Shown piece after piece: positions 26,008 through 34,449 of a DNA stretch of 55,810 nucleotides (the stretch's first letter is position 1; each line of letters starts with the position of its first letter). Both the position numbers and the translations under genes were made by a program. Where the stretch lies: positions 1 through 55,810 of the forward strand of contig NZ_JAPTGB010000016.1 of assembly GCF_026891975.1 (NCBI RefSeq). Direction: 5' to 3'. The notes beneath the pieces are model-generated. The model saw only the letters and a list, made by a program, of their open reading frames with translations, made no database searches and was not told the DNA's origin. Origin of the DNA: Methanocorpusculum petauri. GTDB lineage: Archaea > Halobacteriota > Methanomicrobia > Methanomicrobiales > Methanocorpusculaceae.

Positions 26008-27027
26008 ATGCTTGAACTGGATGAGCTGTTTATGGGCGGAGGGATTCTGCTCATCGGCATCTCTGCATCAGTTATTGTGGGGATTGCCACACACTTCCTG
26101 CTGCGGTATCTCCATCACAAGAGTGCCCGGTTCCTTGTCAATGCATTCGGCTATCCGATTGCCGGATTCATTCTGGCAACAACCATCTATATCGCCTTTG
26201 ATACCTACATGCCGGATCTGCTGAAGATCAACACCAGATATTATGATGCACTGCTGGTGTTTCTCTGCATCTGGACGGTGTACCGCATCGGCATGAGTAC
26301 CGTTGACCACTTCTATCCAAGCGATCATCACGAACCAAGCAGGGCAGGACCTATCCTTAAATTCACCCTCCGGGTCATCATCTGGGGATTCGGCGTAATG
26401 ATGATTCTCAACACGCTGAACATCAATATCACCCCGCTTCTGGCAGGTGCCGGCATCGCCGGAATCGCGGTCGCCCTTGCGGCTCAGGATGTTCTCGGAA
26501 ATATTTTCGGCGGCGTGGTGCTCTATATGGACACGCCGTTCCGGGTCGGCGACTGGGTAAAGGTGAGCGGGCAGTTTGGCGAGGTGCTGCAGATCGGGCC
26601 GCGAAGTACGCGGATCAAAACCCTCGACTCACAACTGATGACCATTCCCAACTCAAAAATCGCAGGCGATGCAGTGATCAACTTCTCGGCCCCGCAGGAG
26701 TACATGCTGATCCGCCTGAAAATCGGAGTTGCCTACGGTTCGGATGTGGAACTGGTGAAAAAAACGATGAAGGATGCGGTGGACAATGTGTTTGCCAAAA
26801 CACCGTATCTTTCGCACGACGAACCGGTCGAGACGAACTTTCTGTCATTCGGTGATTCAAGTCTGAACTTTGAGCTGGTGATCTGTGCGGGAAAACCACT
26901 GTATTATTATGCGGCAATTGATGCGGTGAACAGTGAGATTGACCGGCTGTTTCGCGAGAGAAATATCTCGATTCCTTTCCCGCAGCGGGAAGTCAGGATT
27001 CTCAATATGCCGGACAAAGGTCTCTGA
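26008..27027 (+). CDS. MscS-family mechanosensitive channel
   Basis: A 339-residue small-conductance mechanosensitive channel. Four hydrophobic helices precede the pore helix LLAGAGIAGIAVALAAQDVL, followed by the beta domain GGVVLYMDTPFRVGDWVKV and PNSKIAGDAVINFS. Such channels release solutes on osmotic downshock. The ATG at 26008 gives a normal N-terminus; the frame extends to 25960 with unconserved residues. A T-tract follows the stop. Confidence 0.93.
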   Translation: MLELDELFMGGGILLIGISASVIVGIATHFLLRYLHHKSARFLVNAFGYPIAGFILATTIYIAFDTYMPDLLKINTRYYDALLVFLCIWTVYRIGMSTVDHFYPSDHHEPSRAGPILKFTLRVIIWGFGVMMILNTLNINITPLLAGAGIAGIAVALAAQDVLGNIFGGVVLYMDTPFRVGDWVKVSGQFGEVLQIGPRSTRIKTLDSQLMTIPNSKIAGDAVINFSAPQEYMLIRLKIGVAYGSDVELVKKTMKDAVDNVFAKTPYLSHDEPVETNFLSFGDSSLNFELVICAGKPLYYYAAIDAVNSEIDRLFRERNISIPFPQREVRILNMPDKGL

Positions 27028-27029
27028 TC

Positions 27030-27043
27030 TTTTTTTCTTTTTT
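27030..27043 (+). terminator. T-tract terminator after mscS
   Basis: TTTTTTTCTTTTTT-like run starting three bases after the stop codon. Confidence 0.55.
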
Positions 27044-27045
27044 CA

Positions 27046-27069
27046 AAACTACCGGAATTTTGGTAGTTT
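27046..27069. promoter_or_regulatory. Perfect inverted repeat upstream of the SIMPL gene
   Basis: AAACTACC, eight bases, GGTAGTTT. It lies just upstream of a TATA-like CTATATGAA (about 27076-27084), where an archaeal activator or repressor would bind. The half-site AAACTACC recurs before grpE. Confidence 0.55.
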
Positions 27070-27116
27070 ACCATAGCTATATGAATGATTGAGGGTAATT
27101 ATTCATCTGATACATA

Positions 27117-27851
27117 ATGAGAAAAAGTGCAGTCGCAGTTCTTGTGCTGTTTGCAGTGTTTGCCCTTCTTGTGCTCCCCGCAGCAGCAGAGAACTCCCAG
27201 ACAGACCGGGTGATTCTTACGTCCGGTTACGGAGAGTCGGTGACGACTCCGGATAAGGTTATGATCAGTTTTGCAGTTGAAACAACCGATCCGGATGCAA
27301 AGATCGCGCAGCAACAGAATGCCGAACAGATTGCGGCAGTTGTTGCGGCGCTGAAAAATGCAGGTATTACAGAAAATAATCTGAAGACGACCGGATACAA
27401 TATTTACTCATACACCATCGGTGAGTACAATCCGGGAAAGTGGCCGAACGGTACGGAGGTCTATCAGGTCCGCAATACTATTCAGATGACGTCGTATGAT
27501 GTGTCAAAGGCCGGTGAGTATATTGACGCCGCGGTTGGCGCAGGAGCAAACAGTGTGAGCAGTTTACAGTTCGGCCTTTCCGATGCAAAACAGGTATCCG
27601 AGCGTAACAAGGCTCTTGTTGCCGCGGTTACCGCTGCACGGGCTGATGCCAACGCCGTTGCCTCGGCTCTTGGTGTGAACATCGTTTCAACCGGTACGGT
27701 TTCGGTGGATCAGAGCAGATACTCGGTTTCCTACAACTCGGCGGAGACAATGCTGATGAAGGCGGATGCCACTGCAGCCGGAGTTCCCACAACGATTCAG
27801 TCCGGCGAGCTGAAGACAACAGCAACCGTTTCGGTTGTGTATACCTACTAA
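27117..27851 (+). CDS. Secreted SIMPL-domain (DUF541) protein
   Basis: A 244-residue exported protein. The first 25 residues form a signal peptide (basic start, hydrophobic core ending in PAAAEN). The mature part is a SIMPL/DUF541 domain, with SGYGESVTTPDKVMISFAVE at the start, the KNAGITENNLKTTGYNIY block and a C-terminal beta strand. Bacterial relatives are periplasmic or surface proteins linked to stress resistance; the molecular role is unclear. It ends six bases from the convergent fdhD stop. Confidence 0.88.
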   Translation: MRKSAVAVLVLFAVFALLVLPAAAENSQTDRVILTSGYGESVTTPDKVMISFAVETTDPDAKIAQQQNAEQIAAVVAALKNAGITENNLKTTGYNIYSYTIGEYNPGKWPNGTEVYQVRNTIQMTSYDVSKAGEYIDAAVGAGANSVSSLQFGLSDAKQVSERNKALVAAVTAARADANAVASALGVNIVSTGTVSVDQSRYSVSYNSAETMLMKADATAAGVPTTIQSGELKTTATVSVVYTY

Positions 27852-27857
27852 CTTTTT

Positions 27858-28532
27858 TTACACAATCCGTTCCGGATGGGTGTGGATCTTTTTGTGCGGA
27901 AGGTCGATGAGGGTGAGGTTCCCGGTTTTGGCAAGTTCTACAGCCAGAGCGGTCGGCGGCTGGTATGCAGCGAGGATGGAGAAGCCGGCGTTGAGGGTTT
28001 TTCGTATGGTGTCGGCGGTTGGTTTGCCGGAGATGATGAGGGCGGCGGCGGCAGGCTGCAGACCTGCATGAAGGAGGAGGCCGCATGCTTTGTCGATTGC
28101 CGTCGGCTGGCTGAGGTCGCCTGCGGTGAAGAGTGTGTTGTCCGGCAGGGCGGCGGCGGCACAGAAACCTCCGGCAGCAAGAATATTCTGCGGGAACGGT
28201 ATCGTGAGGGTGTCAGCCCGCATGGTGATGCCGTCTGAGATGACCGGCAGCCGTGCGGGGTCAAGGTAGGATGCAGTGCCGCCGCATCCGGAGATGACGG
28301 TACGTTTGGGGAGGAGAACCCTGAAGGGATTTTTGGTGAGGACGCCAATCGTTGTCCCATCAATCATGATCGATTCGATCTCGTCGGCGGCAGTGATTGC
28401 TTCGGTTGCGAGATAACCGCGGGCGAACTCTTCGGGAAGGTCGGGAAGCATGAGAACCGAGAGAAGGTTTCTGCCGTTGACAGTCAGGGCGAATGCCTGT
28501 TCGTTGAAAAGACCGTTCGAGAAGCTGTTCAT
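27858..28532 (-). CDS. fdhD: Formate dehydrogenase accessory sulfurtransferase FdhD
   Basis: A 224-residue FdhD-family protein that in Escherichia coli sulfurates the molybdenum cofactor of formate dehydrogenase. Seen: LPDLPEEFARGYLATEAI near residue 30, SGCGGTASYL near 80, and the conserved FTAGDLSQPTAIDKACGLLL block (FTAGD, DKACG). The active loop has a single cysteine (SGCGG) instead of the C-x2-C of E. coli. It is coupled by ATGA overlap to the upstream HTH regulator. It fits formate use by a hydrogenotrophic methanogen. Confidence 0.88.
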   Translation of the reverse strand: MNSFSNGLFNEQAFALTVNGRNLLSVLMLPDLPEEFARGYLATEAITAADEIESIMIDGTTIGVLTKNPFRVLLPKRTVISGCGGTASYLDPARLPVISDGITMRADTLTIPFPQNILAAGGFCAAAALPDNTLFTAGDLSQPTAIDKACGLLLHAGLQPAAAALIISGKPTADTIRKTLNAGFSILAAYQPPTALAVELAKTGNLTLIDLPHKKIHTHPERIV

Positions 28533-28852
28533 GCGTTGTGTCCGCCGCAGGTTTCACTGCCGCGAAGGTGACGGCAGATGATGCAGAACTCTTCGCCGAG
28601 TTTGTCTTCGGTGATCGTTCCGCTGTTGATGTCTTCGGCAAGTCTGCCGATGAGTTCTTTGATGTCGTCGTCGAAGACGATGCGGTATCCCCGTTTGCCG
28701 GAGAGATACTGGGATACGGCGGATGGAGCAACTGACAGGGCTTTGGCAACTTTGATCTGGGATACGCCGCGATTGACCAGTTCGGCGGCAAGGGCTGCCT
28801 GCATGGCAGGGATGATGTCCCAGACAATTTCCTGACAGGGTACTTTTACCAT
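28529..28852 (-). CDS. HTH transcriptional regulator with C-terminal cysteine motif
   Basis: A 107-residue small DNA-binding protein. The helix-turn-helix is VSQIKVAKALSVAPSAVSQYL (residues about 30-50, quoted in part: KVAKALSVAPSAVSQYL). The C-terminus has FCIICRHLRGSETCGGH, four potential ligands (C-x2-C, C, H) for zinc or an iron-sulfur cluster. Similar archaeal regulators exist, but their signals are not known. Its stop overlaps the fdhD start, so it could tune formate dehydrogenase maturation according to metal or redox state. That link is inference from the operon. Confidence 0.8.
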   Translation of the reverse strand: MVKVPCQEIVWDIIPAMQAALAAELVNRGVSQIKVAKALSVAPSAVSQYLSGKRGYRIVFDDDIKELIGRLAEDINSGTITEDKLGEEFCIICRHLRGSETCGGHNA

Positions 28853-28916
28853 GTTTACTAATTCTCGCTGTGAACGGTATTAAAGATGTGTTTTCAGGCT
28901 GTGCCGTCACCGGCAA

Positions 28917-28926
28917 AATTATATAC
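28917..28926 (+). promoter_or_regulatory. TATA box of the glycine-zipper gene
   Basis: AATTATATAC lies about 30 bases before the ATG at 28952, giving a very short leader. Confidence 0.45.
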
Positions 28927-28951
28927 CGACGAGACCTACCACGAGAGTATC

Positions 28952-29275
28952 ATGCGAAAACTTTCTGCGGATCTTGCGGTGCCGATCAAGGTTGCTTCGG
29001 TTGCGGCGGGTTCGGCACTCGGGGGATTTGCCGGAAAGCAGATCGGCGGTCTTGCCGGACGGGCGGTTCCGGTCATCGGCGGGACGATCGGAAAGGCGAC
29101 CGGCAAGTACATCGGAGTGACGCTCGGCGGACTTGCTGGAGAGGTTGCAGGCGATAAGCTTGCGGAGGTTATTGTGCCTGCTGTGCTGGATGCGGCAGAG
29201 CCGGGATACATCCGGGTGGATGTACGGGAAGATCACCGCCCGCCAAAATTTTTCGAACGGATGATGGATCACTGA
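28952..29275 (+). CDS. Glycine-zipper-like small protein
   Basis: A 107-residue protein whose middle is a glycine/alanine zipper (ASVAAGSALGGFAGKQIGG, then GGTIGKATGKYIGVTLGGLAG) of the type that packs in or across membranes. The C-terminus is charged. No family is certain. The ATG at 28952 follows a TATA box at the right distance; the earlier in-frame ATG at 28886 is upstream of it. Divergent from the HTH-fdhD operon. Confidence 0.65.
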   Translation: MRKLSADLAVPIKVASVAAGSALGGFAGKQIGGLAGRAVPVIGGTIGKATGKYIGVTLGGLAGEVAGDKLAEVIVPAVLDAAEPGYIRVDVREDHRPPKFFERMMDH

Positions 29276-29395
29276 GAACAAATCAGCTTGCGGTCCGCAT
29301 CGACAAACTGTTCTTCAATACAACTTTTCTTTTGCAATTCTTCTGCTGCTCCGTATTATCTGTGCTGATATCGTGTCCAATTGTCCGTTTCACAA

Positions 29396-29417
29396 ATTAA
29401 ATTGTATTTTATTTAAT
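29396..29417. promoter_or_regulatory. Inverted repeat in the thiC promoter
   Basis: ATTAAAT, eight bases, ATTTAAT, about 15 bases upstream of a TATA-like TTTATATTG (29431-29439). The TATA spacing puts the transcript start near the thiC ATG at 29461, so the mRNA is probably leaderless and has no room for a TPP riboswitch. An archaeal thiamine regulator is a candidate binder. Confidence 0.45.
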
Positions 29418-29460
29418 GAAAATAAGATAGTTTATATTGTATCCATCCCGATTACTATCC

Positions 29461-30738
29461 ATGACTATTGTGGAAGACGCAAAACGCGGACTTATCACGG
29501 AAGAGATGAAAGTCGTTGCAGCCGCTGAAGGCGTGACCGAGGATTTTGTCCGCCGCGGTATTGCCGGCGGACATATGGTGATTCCGATGAGCCCCTACCG
29601 GAAAGTGAAGCTTTGCGGTATCGGTTCGGGCCTGCGTACAAAGGTGAACGCATCAATTGGTACATCGTCTGATATTGTGAATGTGGAGGAGGAGATCGAG
29701 AAAGCCCGTCAGGCAGAGCTTGCGGGTGCGGACTCGCTGATGGAGCTTTCGACCGGCGGGGATTTTCTTGATATCCGCCGGCGTGTGATTGAGGCGACGA
29801 CGCTTTCTGTGGGTTCGGTTCCTCTGTATCAGGCGTTTATTGAGGCGGCCCGCAAGAAAGGCGGTGTGGTCTTTATGGATGAGGATGATCTGTTTACGAT
29901 CACGGAGGAACAGGCGAAACTCGGTACGAATTTTATGGCGATTCACACGGGTATCAATTATGAGACGGTGAAGCGGCTGAAGCATCAGGGACGTCATGGT
30001 GGTCTGGTGTCCCGCGGCGGTGCGTTTATGACGGCCTGGATGCTGCATAATGAGCAGGAAAATCCGCTGTACCGCAGGTTCGATTATCTGGTGGAGATTT
30101 TAAAAGAGCATGAGGTTACGCTTTCGTTCGGAAACGGTATGCGGGCGGGTGCCTGTCATGATGCGACAGATCGGGCGGCGATTCAGGAGCTGCTGATTAA
30201 TGCGGAGCTTGCGGATCAGGCGCATGCGGCAGGTGTTCAGTGTATTATGGAGGGTCCGGGACATATTCCGCTGGATGAGATTGCGGCCAATGTGCAGCTG
30301 GAGAAGCGGGTGACGAATAATAAGCCGTTCTATATGCTCGGTCCCCTGGTGACGGATATTGCCCCGGGCTATGATGATCGCGTTGCGGCTATCGGTGCTT
30401 CGGTTTCTTCTGCGGCGGGTGCGGACTTTATCTGTTATGTGACGCCGGCAGAGCATCTTGCTCTGCCGACACCGGAAGAGGTGTATGAGGGAGTGATCAG
30501 TTCCCGGATTGCTGCCCACGTGGGAGATATGGTGAAGCTTCCGAAGACCCGTGAGGCGGATCTGGAGATGGGCCATGCACGACGCGATCTTGACTGGGAA
30601 CGCCAGTATGCAGTTTCGCTGAATGCAAAGAAGGCACGGGAGATCCGGAGTGCACGGATGCCGGCAGATACGGATGCGTGTACGATGTGCGGCGATTTTT
30701 GTGCGATTAAGATTGTGCAGAAGAACTTCCACTTCTAA
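29461..30738 (+). CDS. thiC: Phosphomethylpyrimidine synthase ThiC
   Basis: A 425-residue radical-SAM enzyme that converts aminoimidazole ribotide to HMP phosphate in thiamine synthesis. Visible are NASIGTSSD, MELSTGGDF, the EGPGHIPLDEI motif near residue 270 and the C-terminal CTMCGDFC cluster motif. The length is normal for the archaeal form. The ATG at 29461 is chosen because it begins the conserved part and fits the promoter; a GTA-rich stretch upstream to 29437 is open. A T-tract follows the stop. Confidence 0.96.
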   Translation: MTIVEDAKRGLITEEMKVVAAAEGVTEDFVRRGIAGGHMVIPMSPYRKVKLCGIGSGLRTKVNASIGTSSDIVNVEEEIEKARQAELAGADSLMELSTGGDFLDIRRRVIEATTLSVGSVPLYQAFIEAARKKGGVVFMDEDDLFTITEEQAKLGTNFMAIHTGINYETVKRLKHQGRHGGLVSRGGAFMTAWMLHNEQENPLYRRFDYLVEILKEHEVTLSFGNGMRAGACHDATDRAAIQELLINAELADQAHAAGVQCIMEGPGHIPLDEIAANVQLEKRVTNNKPFYMLGPLVTDIAPGYDDRVAAIGASVSSAAGADFICYVTPAEHLALPTPEEVYEGVISSRIAAHVGDMVKLPKTREADLEMGHARRDLDWERQYAVSLNAKKAREIRSARMPADTDACTMCGDFCAIKIVQKNFHF

Positions 30739-30740
30739 TC

Positions 30741-30747
30741 TTTTTTT
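30741..30747 (+). terminator. T-tract terminator after thiC
   Basis: Seven T residues three bases after the stop; a second T-run follows about 12 bases later. Confidence 0.55.
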
Positions 30748-30816
30748 GCCCGAATTTTTTTCTGCAAATCTGTTCCGGTATGCTTATGTCTCACCCCGCA
30801 GTATTCTTTTGCATCT

Positions 30817-31560
30817 ATGAAGCAGTTGATTGCCGCGACAATTTCAACATTCATCAAAGCGTATGCGGGACGGCCCGGGATTGTTACACGGTGGGGTGAT
30901 CCGATTGTGGGATTCTGCGATGCGAAAAGTTCTGCACTGCGGGAGCTGAAGCATTCCGTTTCTCCGGATCATCTGTTGCCGGAGGATCTTCTCGCGGATG
31001 CGAATGTGGTGGTCGCGTACTTTCTGCCGTTTACGCGGGATCTTGCGGAGACGAACCGTTCCGGTACGATCGCGTCGTTTGCGTGGGCGCGGGCGTATGC
31101 GGAGACGAATGCCCTGTTTGCGGAGCTGAACGATCAGCTGGCGGAACTGATCCGTTCTCGCGGGGGAACAGCGGCTGTGCCGGGTGCGGCGGCGGGTTTT
31201 GCGGGGGAGTCGCTGATGAGCAGATGGTCGCACCGTCATTTTGCGGTGCTGGCAGGTCTCGGGACGTTCGGGGTGAATAATATGCTGATCACAAAGGCCG
31301 GCTGCTGCGGGCGGGTGAGTTCGTTTGCGGCACGGATTCCGGTTGAGCCGGACATGCCGCTTTCGGGGGAACTGTGTCTGTACAAACAGAGTGGAGGGTG
31401 CGGGAAGTGTTTTGCACGCTGCCCGTCCGGGGCGCTTTCTGCGGAGGGTTTTGATCGACGGCGGTGTTTTGCGGTGTGTATGGAGAATGCGGCGTTGTAT
31501 CCCGGCTGTGATGTGTGCGGGAAGTGTGTGGTTGGTGTGCCGTGTTCGTTCCGGAGATAA
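30817..31560 (+). CDS. Iron-sulfur protein, QueG/epoxyqueuosine reductase-like
   Basis: A 247-residue protein with the fold layout of short epoxyqueuosine reductase-like ferredoxin proteins common in methanogens. ATFGVNNMLITKAGCCGR-like text is present as GTFGVNNMLITKAGCCG near residue 150, and the C-terminus has SGGCGKCFARCPSGAL plus CDVCGKC, consistent with two [4Fe-4S] sites. Archaea do not use queuosine in the same way, so the substrate is probably different. The ATG at 30817 follows the thiC terminator. Normal length for the archaeal group. Confidence 0.75.
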   Translation: MKQLIAATISTFIKAYAGRPGIVTRWGDPIVGFCDAKSSALRELKHSVSPDHLLPEDLLADANVVVAYFLPFTRDLAETNRSGTIASFAWARAYAETNALFAELNDQLAELIRSRGGTAAVPGAAAGFAGESLMSRWSHRHFAVLAGLGTFGVNNMLITKAGCCGRVSSFAARIPVEPDMPLSGELCLYKQSGGCGKCFARCPSGALSAEGFDRRRCFAVCMENAALYPGCDVCGKCVVGVPCSFRR

Positions 31561-31607
31561 AGATGTTTCTGGGTATGGGCAGAACATGTTGTCTTACGGA
31601 GAATATT

Positions 31608-31665
31608 TTTAGGGTTATAACCCTAAACATATGGTAAGAGTCCGGAATGTTTCCGGGTATAACCC
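31608..31665. promoter_or_regulatory. Palindromes before the AAA_14 ATPase gene
   Basis: A perfect 20-base palindrome centred on AGGGTTATAACCCT (31608-31627) is followed by a second, shorter GGGTATAACCC (31655-31665), just before the ATG at 31670. The first lies beside an AT-rich TATA-like stretch. Paired symmetric sites suggest autoregulation or a recombination mark. Confidence 0.5.
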
Positions 31666-31669
31666 TGTC

Positions 31670-32893
31670 ATGTCAATAATTCCCCGCAATCAGTATATGC
31701 AGCAGATTCTGCCGTATCGAGATCAGCCTTTCATCAAGGTGATTACCGGGATACGGCGCTGCGGCAAGTCGGTGATTCTTTCCCTGCTTGAGACGGAGCT
31801 TCGCAAAAGCGGCGTTTCCGATTCGCATATTATCCGGATCAATTTTGAGAATCTGGATTATTCTGAGATCACTTCGGCAAAAGAGCTGGACCGGTATGTG
31901 AAGGATCGGATGACGGATGCAACGAGATATTATGTTCTGCTGGATGAGATTCAGGAGGTTGCGGGTTGGGAGAAGGCGGTCAACTCATTGTTGGCTGACG
32001 GCAGGGCTGATATCTATCTGACGGGTTCAAACTCCCGTCTGTTGTCTTCGGAGCTTGCGACGTACATTGCGGGAAGGTATGTGGAGATTCCGGTACAGAC
32101 GTTGTCATTTTCGGAGTTTCTGGAGTTTGCCGAGTGCCGGACGGGGGAGCGGCCTGCTGACGTTCATGCGGCGTTTCTCTCCTATCTGCGCGTGGGCGGG
32201 TTTCCGGTGATTCATACTGCGGAGTACACGCCCGAGTCGATGGAAAAAATTGTATATGATATTTATTCGTCTGCCATTCTCCGGGATACGGTGCAGCGGT
32301 ATAATATCCGGAATATTGATCTGCTGGAGCGGGTTGTGGGGTATGTGTTTGAGAATGTGGGAAATATTTTTTCGGCGAAGAATGTGGCGGATTATTTTAA
32401 GAGTCAGCACCGGAAGGTGGATCTGAATACGGTCTATAATTATCTGAATGCGCTGGAGAGTGCGTTTATTATCCGGCGGATTCCCCGCTATGATCTCCGG
32501 GGGCGGGAGGTTCTTGCAACGATGGAGAAGTATTATGTGGGTGATGTGTCGCTGATTTATGCGCTGATGGGGTATAAGGATCGGATGATTGCGGGGATTT
32601 TGGAGAATCTGGTGATGCAGGAACTGAGCCGTCGGGGATACCGGGTGTTTGTGGGGAAACAGGATGGGCGTGAAGTGGATTTTGTGGCGGAACGACAGGA
32701 CGAGCGAGTGTATGTGCAGGTCTGTTTCCGGATGGAGTCGGAGGAGACGGCAAGGCGTGAGTTTGCGCCGCTTCTGGAGATTCGGGATCATTATCCGAAG
32801 TTTGTGGTGAGTATGGATGAGGTGTGGCGGGAGAATGTGGATGGGGTCCGGCATGTCCCTATCGCGGATTTTCTGCTGATGGACGGATATTAA
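31670..32893 (+). CDS. AAA_14/DUF4143 family ATPase
   Basis: A 407-residue P-loop ATPase. The Walker A is GIRRCGKS near residue 32, Walker B YVLLDEIQEV near 90, and the arginine-rich sensor region LTGSNSRLLSSEL near 120. The C-terminal half is a DUF4143 domain ending in a restriction-endonuclease-like VDFVAERQDERVYVQV segment. Such ATPases are abundant, often in many copies per archaeal genome, and their function is unproven. The ATG at 31670 matches the usual N-terminus (IIPRNQYMQQI). The ATG at 31631 is also possible and would suit a leaderless mRNA. Confidence 0.88.
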   Translation: MSIIPRNQYMQQILPYRDQPFIKVITGIRRCGKSVILSLLETELRKSGVSDSHIIRINFENLDYSEITSAKELDRYVKDRMTDATRYYVLLDEIQEVAGWEKAVNSLLADGRADIYLTGSNSRLLSSELATYIAGRYVEIPVQTLSFSEFLEFAECRTGERPADVHAAFLSYLRVGGFPVIHTAEYTPESMEKIVYDIYSSAILRDTVQRYNIRNIDLLERVVGYVFENVGNIFSAKNVADYFKSQHRKVDLNTVYNYLNALESAFIIRRIPRYDLRGREVLATMEKYYVGDVSLIYALMGYKDRMIAGILENLVMQELSRRGYRVFVGKQDGREVDFVAERQDERVYVQVCFRMESEETARREFAPLLEIRDHYPKFVVSMDEVWRENVDGVRHVPIADFLLMDGY

Positions 32894-33045
32894 TTTCTGT
32901 GTCCTTCTTTTTTGTTCTGATGTTCGGATTTGTACACAATGTTGTGATGACCGATTTTCACCTCCGGAAATGAAAATTTTCTAATGTGCGGGATGATATC
33001 TTTACTGTCGAAGTCCTAAGATCAAAAGAGGTTTGGGGTATGGTA

Positions 33046-34449
33046 TCAGGACTGCCTACACCATTTCCGCAGATGCCGCAGCAGGTATCCGGGTGCATGC
33101 TTTCCCATCCACAGCAGATGCAGGATTGTTTTGCAGATTCTGATCAAAAGCGGCCTGTCCGCATAGGCTGCATCGAACCATTCACTGACTCCTGCATAAC
33201 CGTCTGCGGTTTTCATCCGGCTCTTCTGCTGAATCTCCAGACATTTCCGGCATTCATCGCGTTCAAGAAAACTGAGATTCTTTCCTGACCCGGGTTCTAC
33301 CCGTTTTGCCGGCGGGTGTTCGCCGTTTTCCTGCATGAGGTGAAGACGGTAGGACAGCATCTCGCGTTTCCAGCACAGCTGGTTTGCTGAACGGAGAATC
33401 AGGTCAACCCCGCAAATATTTCCTTCCAGAGAGTTGGATGTTATGCCGTCTATGAAAATCTGATCGACGAGCGGAGATCGGGAAATCCAAAGACTGGTTC
33501 CTCGAAGTTCCTGTGAGTACTCGGGTAGCCATGCATCCATAAAAACGACATCCGCACATTCTGCCCAGATGTCATCACAACAATCACAGGAATGTAATGA
33601 ACAAAACCGGCTGCCAAACATGTTCCACATCTGTTGGGATCCATCCCACTTTTGCGCTGTTTTTGTTCCACTTACGCCGACAAACTGGAATGTAAACAGT
33701 ACACGGGGAACGGTGTTGGATTTGCAGCGATAGGAGACACGGGCAACCTTTTCCTGTAATCCTGAGCAGTACGCGGCATATCCGGTGAAGTTGGCACTTG
33801 GCAGGTGATTGCAGGTAAGTCCTGCCATCACCACTATCCGTTCCCGCAGTTTCGGGATTCGTTGCTGCGCAAGCCGCAGGCCTTTGAGTACACAGGGCAG
33901 AGCAATGACGGCATACCGTTTGTCTTCGGTCATTATTTTTCGGAGCATACCGGAGATTTCAACCGGATAATATACGGATCCGGTTCCCTTTCTCACTTCT
34001 TCGGGTGTTGCTGCCGAGCAGAACTGGAATAGCCGCCCGTCACCGGCATGTTCCACACAGATCACTGCATCGACGATCTGTTTGTGAAGCAGTTCTTCGA
34101 GGAACCATGTGGCAAGTCCTCCGGAGGCGGAGGCCATGCGATGTTCGGTATCCGTAACAGCTCCGACACCGCAGGAGAGATAGTAGCCGGTTTCCAGTCG
34201 GTGGTGTATGCCGGGAATTTTACTGAACAGAATTTTTCCGAGTTCGTTTTCGTCCGGGTTGCCCGTGAGGAAGGGGCAGACTTTTTCACAGAGGCCGCAG
34301 TGGGTTGTGCATTCGCGATGTTTTCCGGGATTGTACTCGCCGTATCGGTTCAGCTCCATTACAAGATTCTGCTCAGGACACATGCCGGCACAGACGCCGC
34401 AACCGCAGCAGAACCCGGAGGCAACGGTTGTTTCAAGGACTGTCGACAC
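33046..34449 (-). CDS. FrhB-like iron-sulfur protein of glycan cluster
   Basis: A 467-residue protein of the coenzyme F420 hydrogenase/dehydrogenase beta-subunit family. The N-terminus holds two ferredoxin-like clusters, CCGCGVCAGMCPEQ and CGLCEKVCPF. The core contains ASASGGLATWF and MDAWLPEYS. Proteins of this group are found in bacterial and archaeal surface-glycan loci next to polysaccharide pyruvyl transferases; their redox role there is not settled. The GTG at 34449 has GGGGTGA upstream and overlaps the preceding gene by 17 bases. It is the last gene of the operon. Confidence 0.85.
   Translation of the reverse strand: MSTVLETTVASGFCCGCGVCAGMCPEQNLVMELNRYGEYNPGKHRECTTHCGLCEKVCPFLTGNPDENELGKILFSKIPGIHHRLETGYYLSCGVGAVTDTEHRMASASGGLATWFLEELLHKQIVDAVICVEHAGDGRLFQFCSAATPEEVRKGTGSVYYPVEISGMLRKIMTEDKRYAVIALPCVLKGLRLAQQRIPKLRERIVVMAGLTCNHLPSANFTGYAAYCSGLQEKVARVSYRCKSNTVPRVLFTFQFVGVSGTKTAQKWDGSQQMWNMFGSRFCSLHSCDCCDDIWAECADVVFMDAWLPEYSQELRGTSLWISRSPLVDQIFIDGITSNSLEGNICGVDLILRSANQLCWKREMLSYRLHLMQENGEHPPAKRVEPGSGKNLSFLERDECRKCLEIQQKSRMKTADGYAGVSEWFDAAYADRPLLIRICKTILHLLWMGKHAPGYLLRHLRKWCRQS

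Noticed and set aside
29281-29460. Possible TPP riboswitch upstream of thiC.
   Set aside because: No thi-box core is visible and the TATA position predicts an almost leaderless mRNA.
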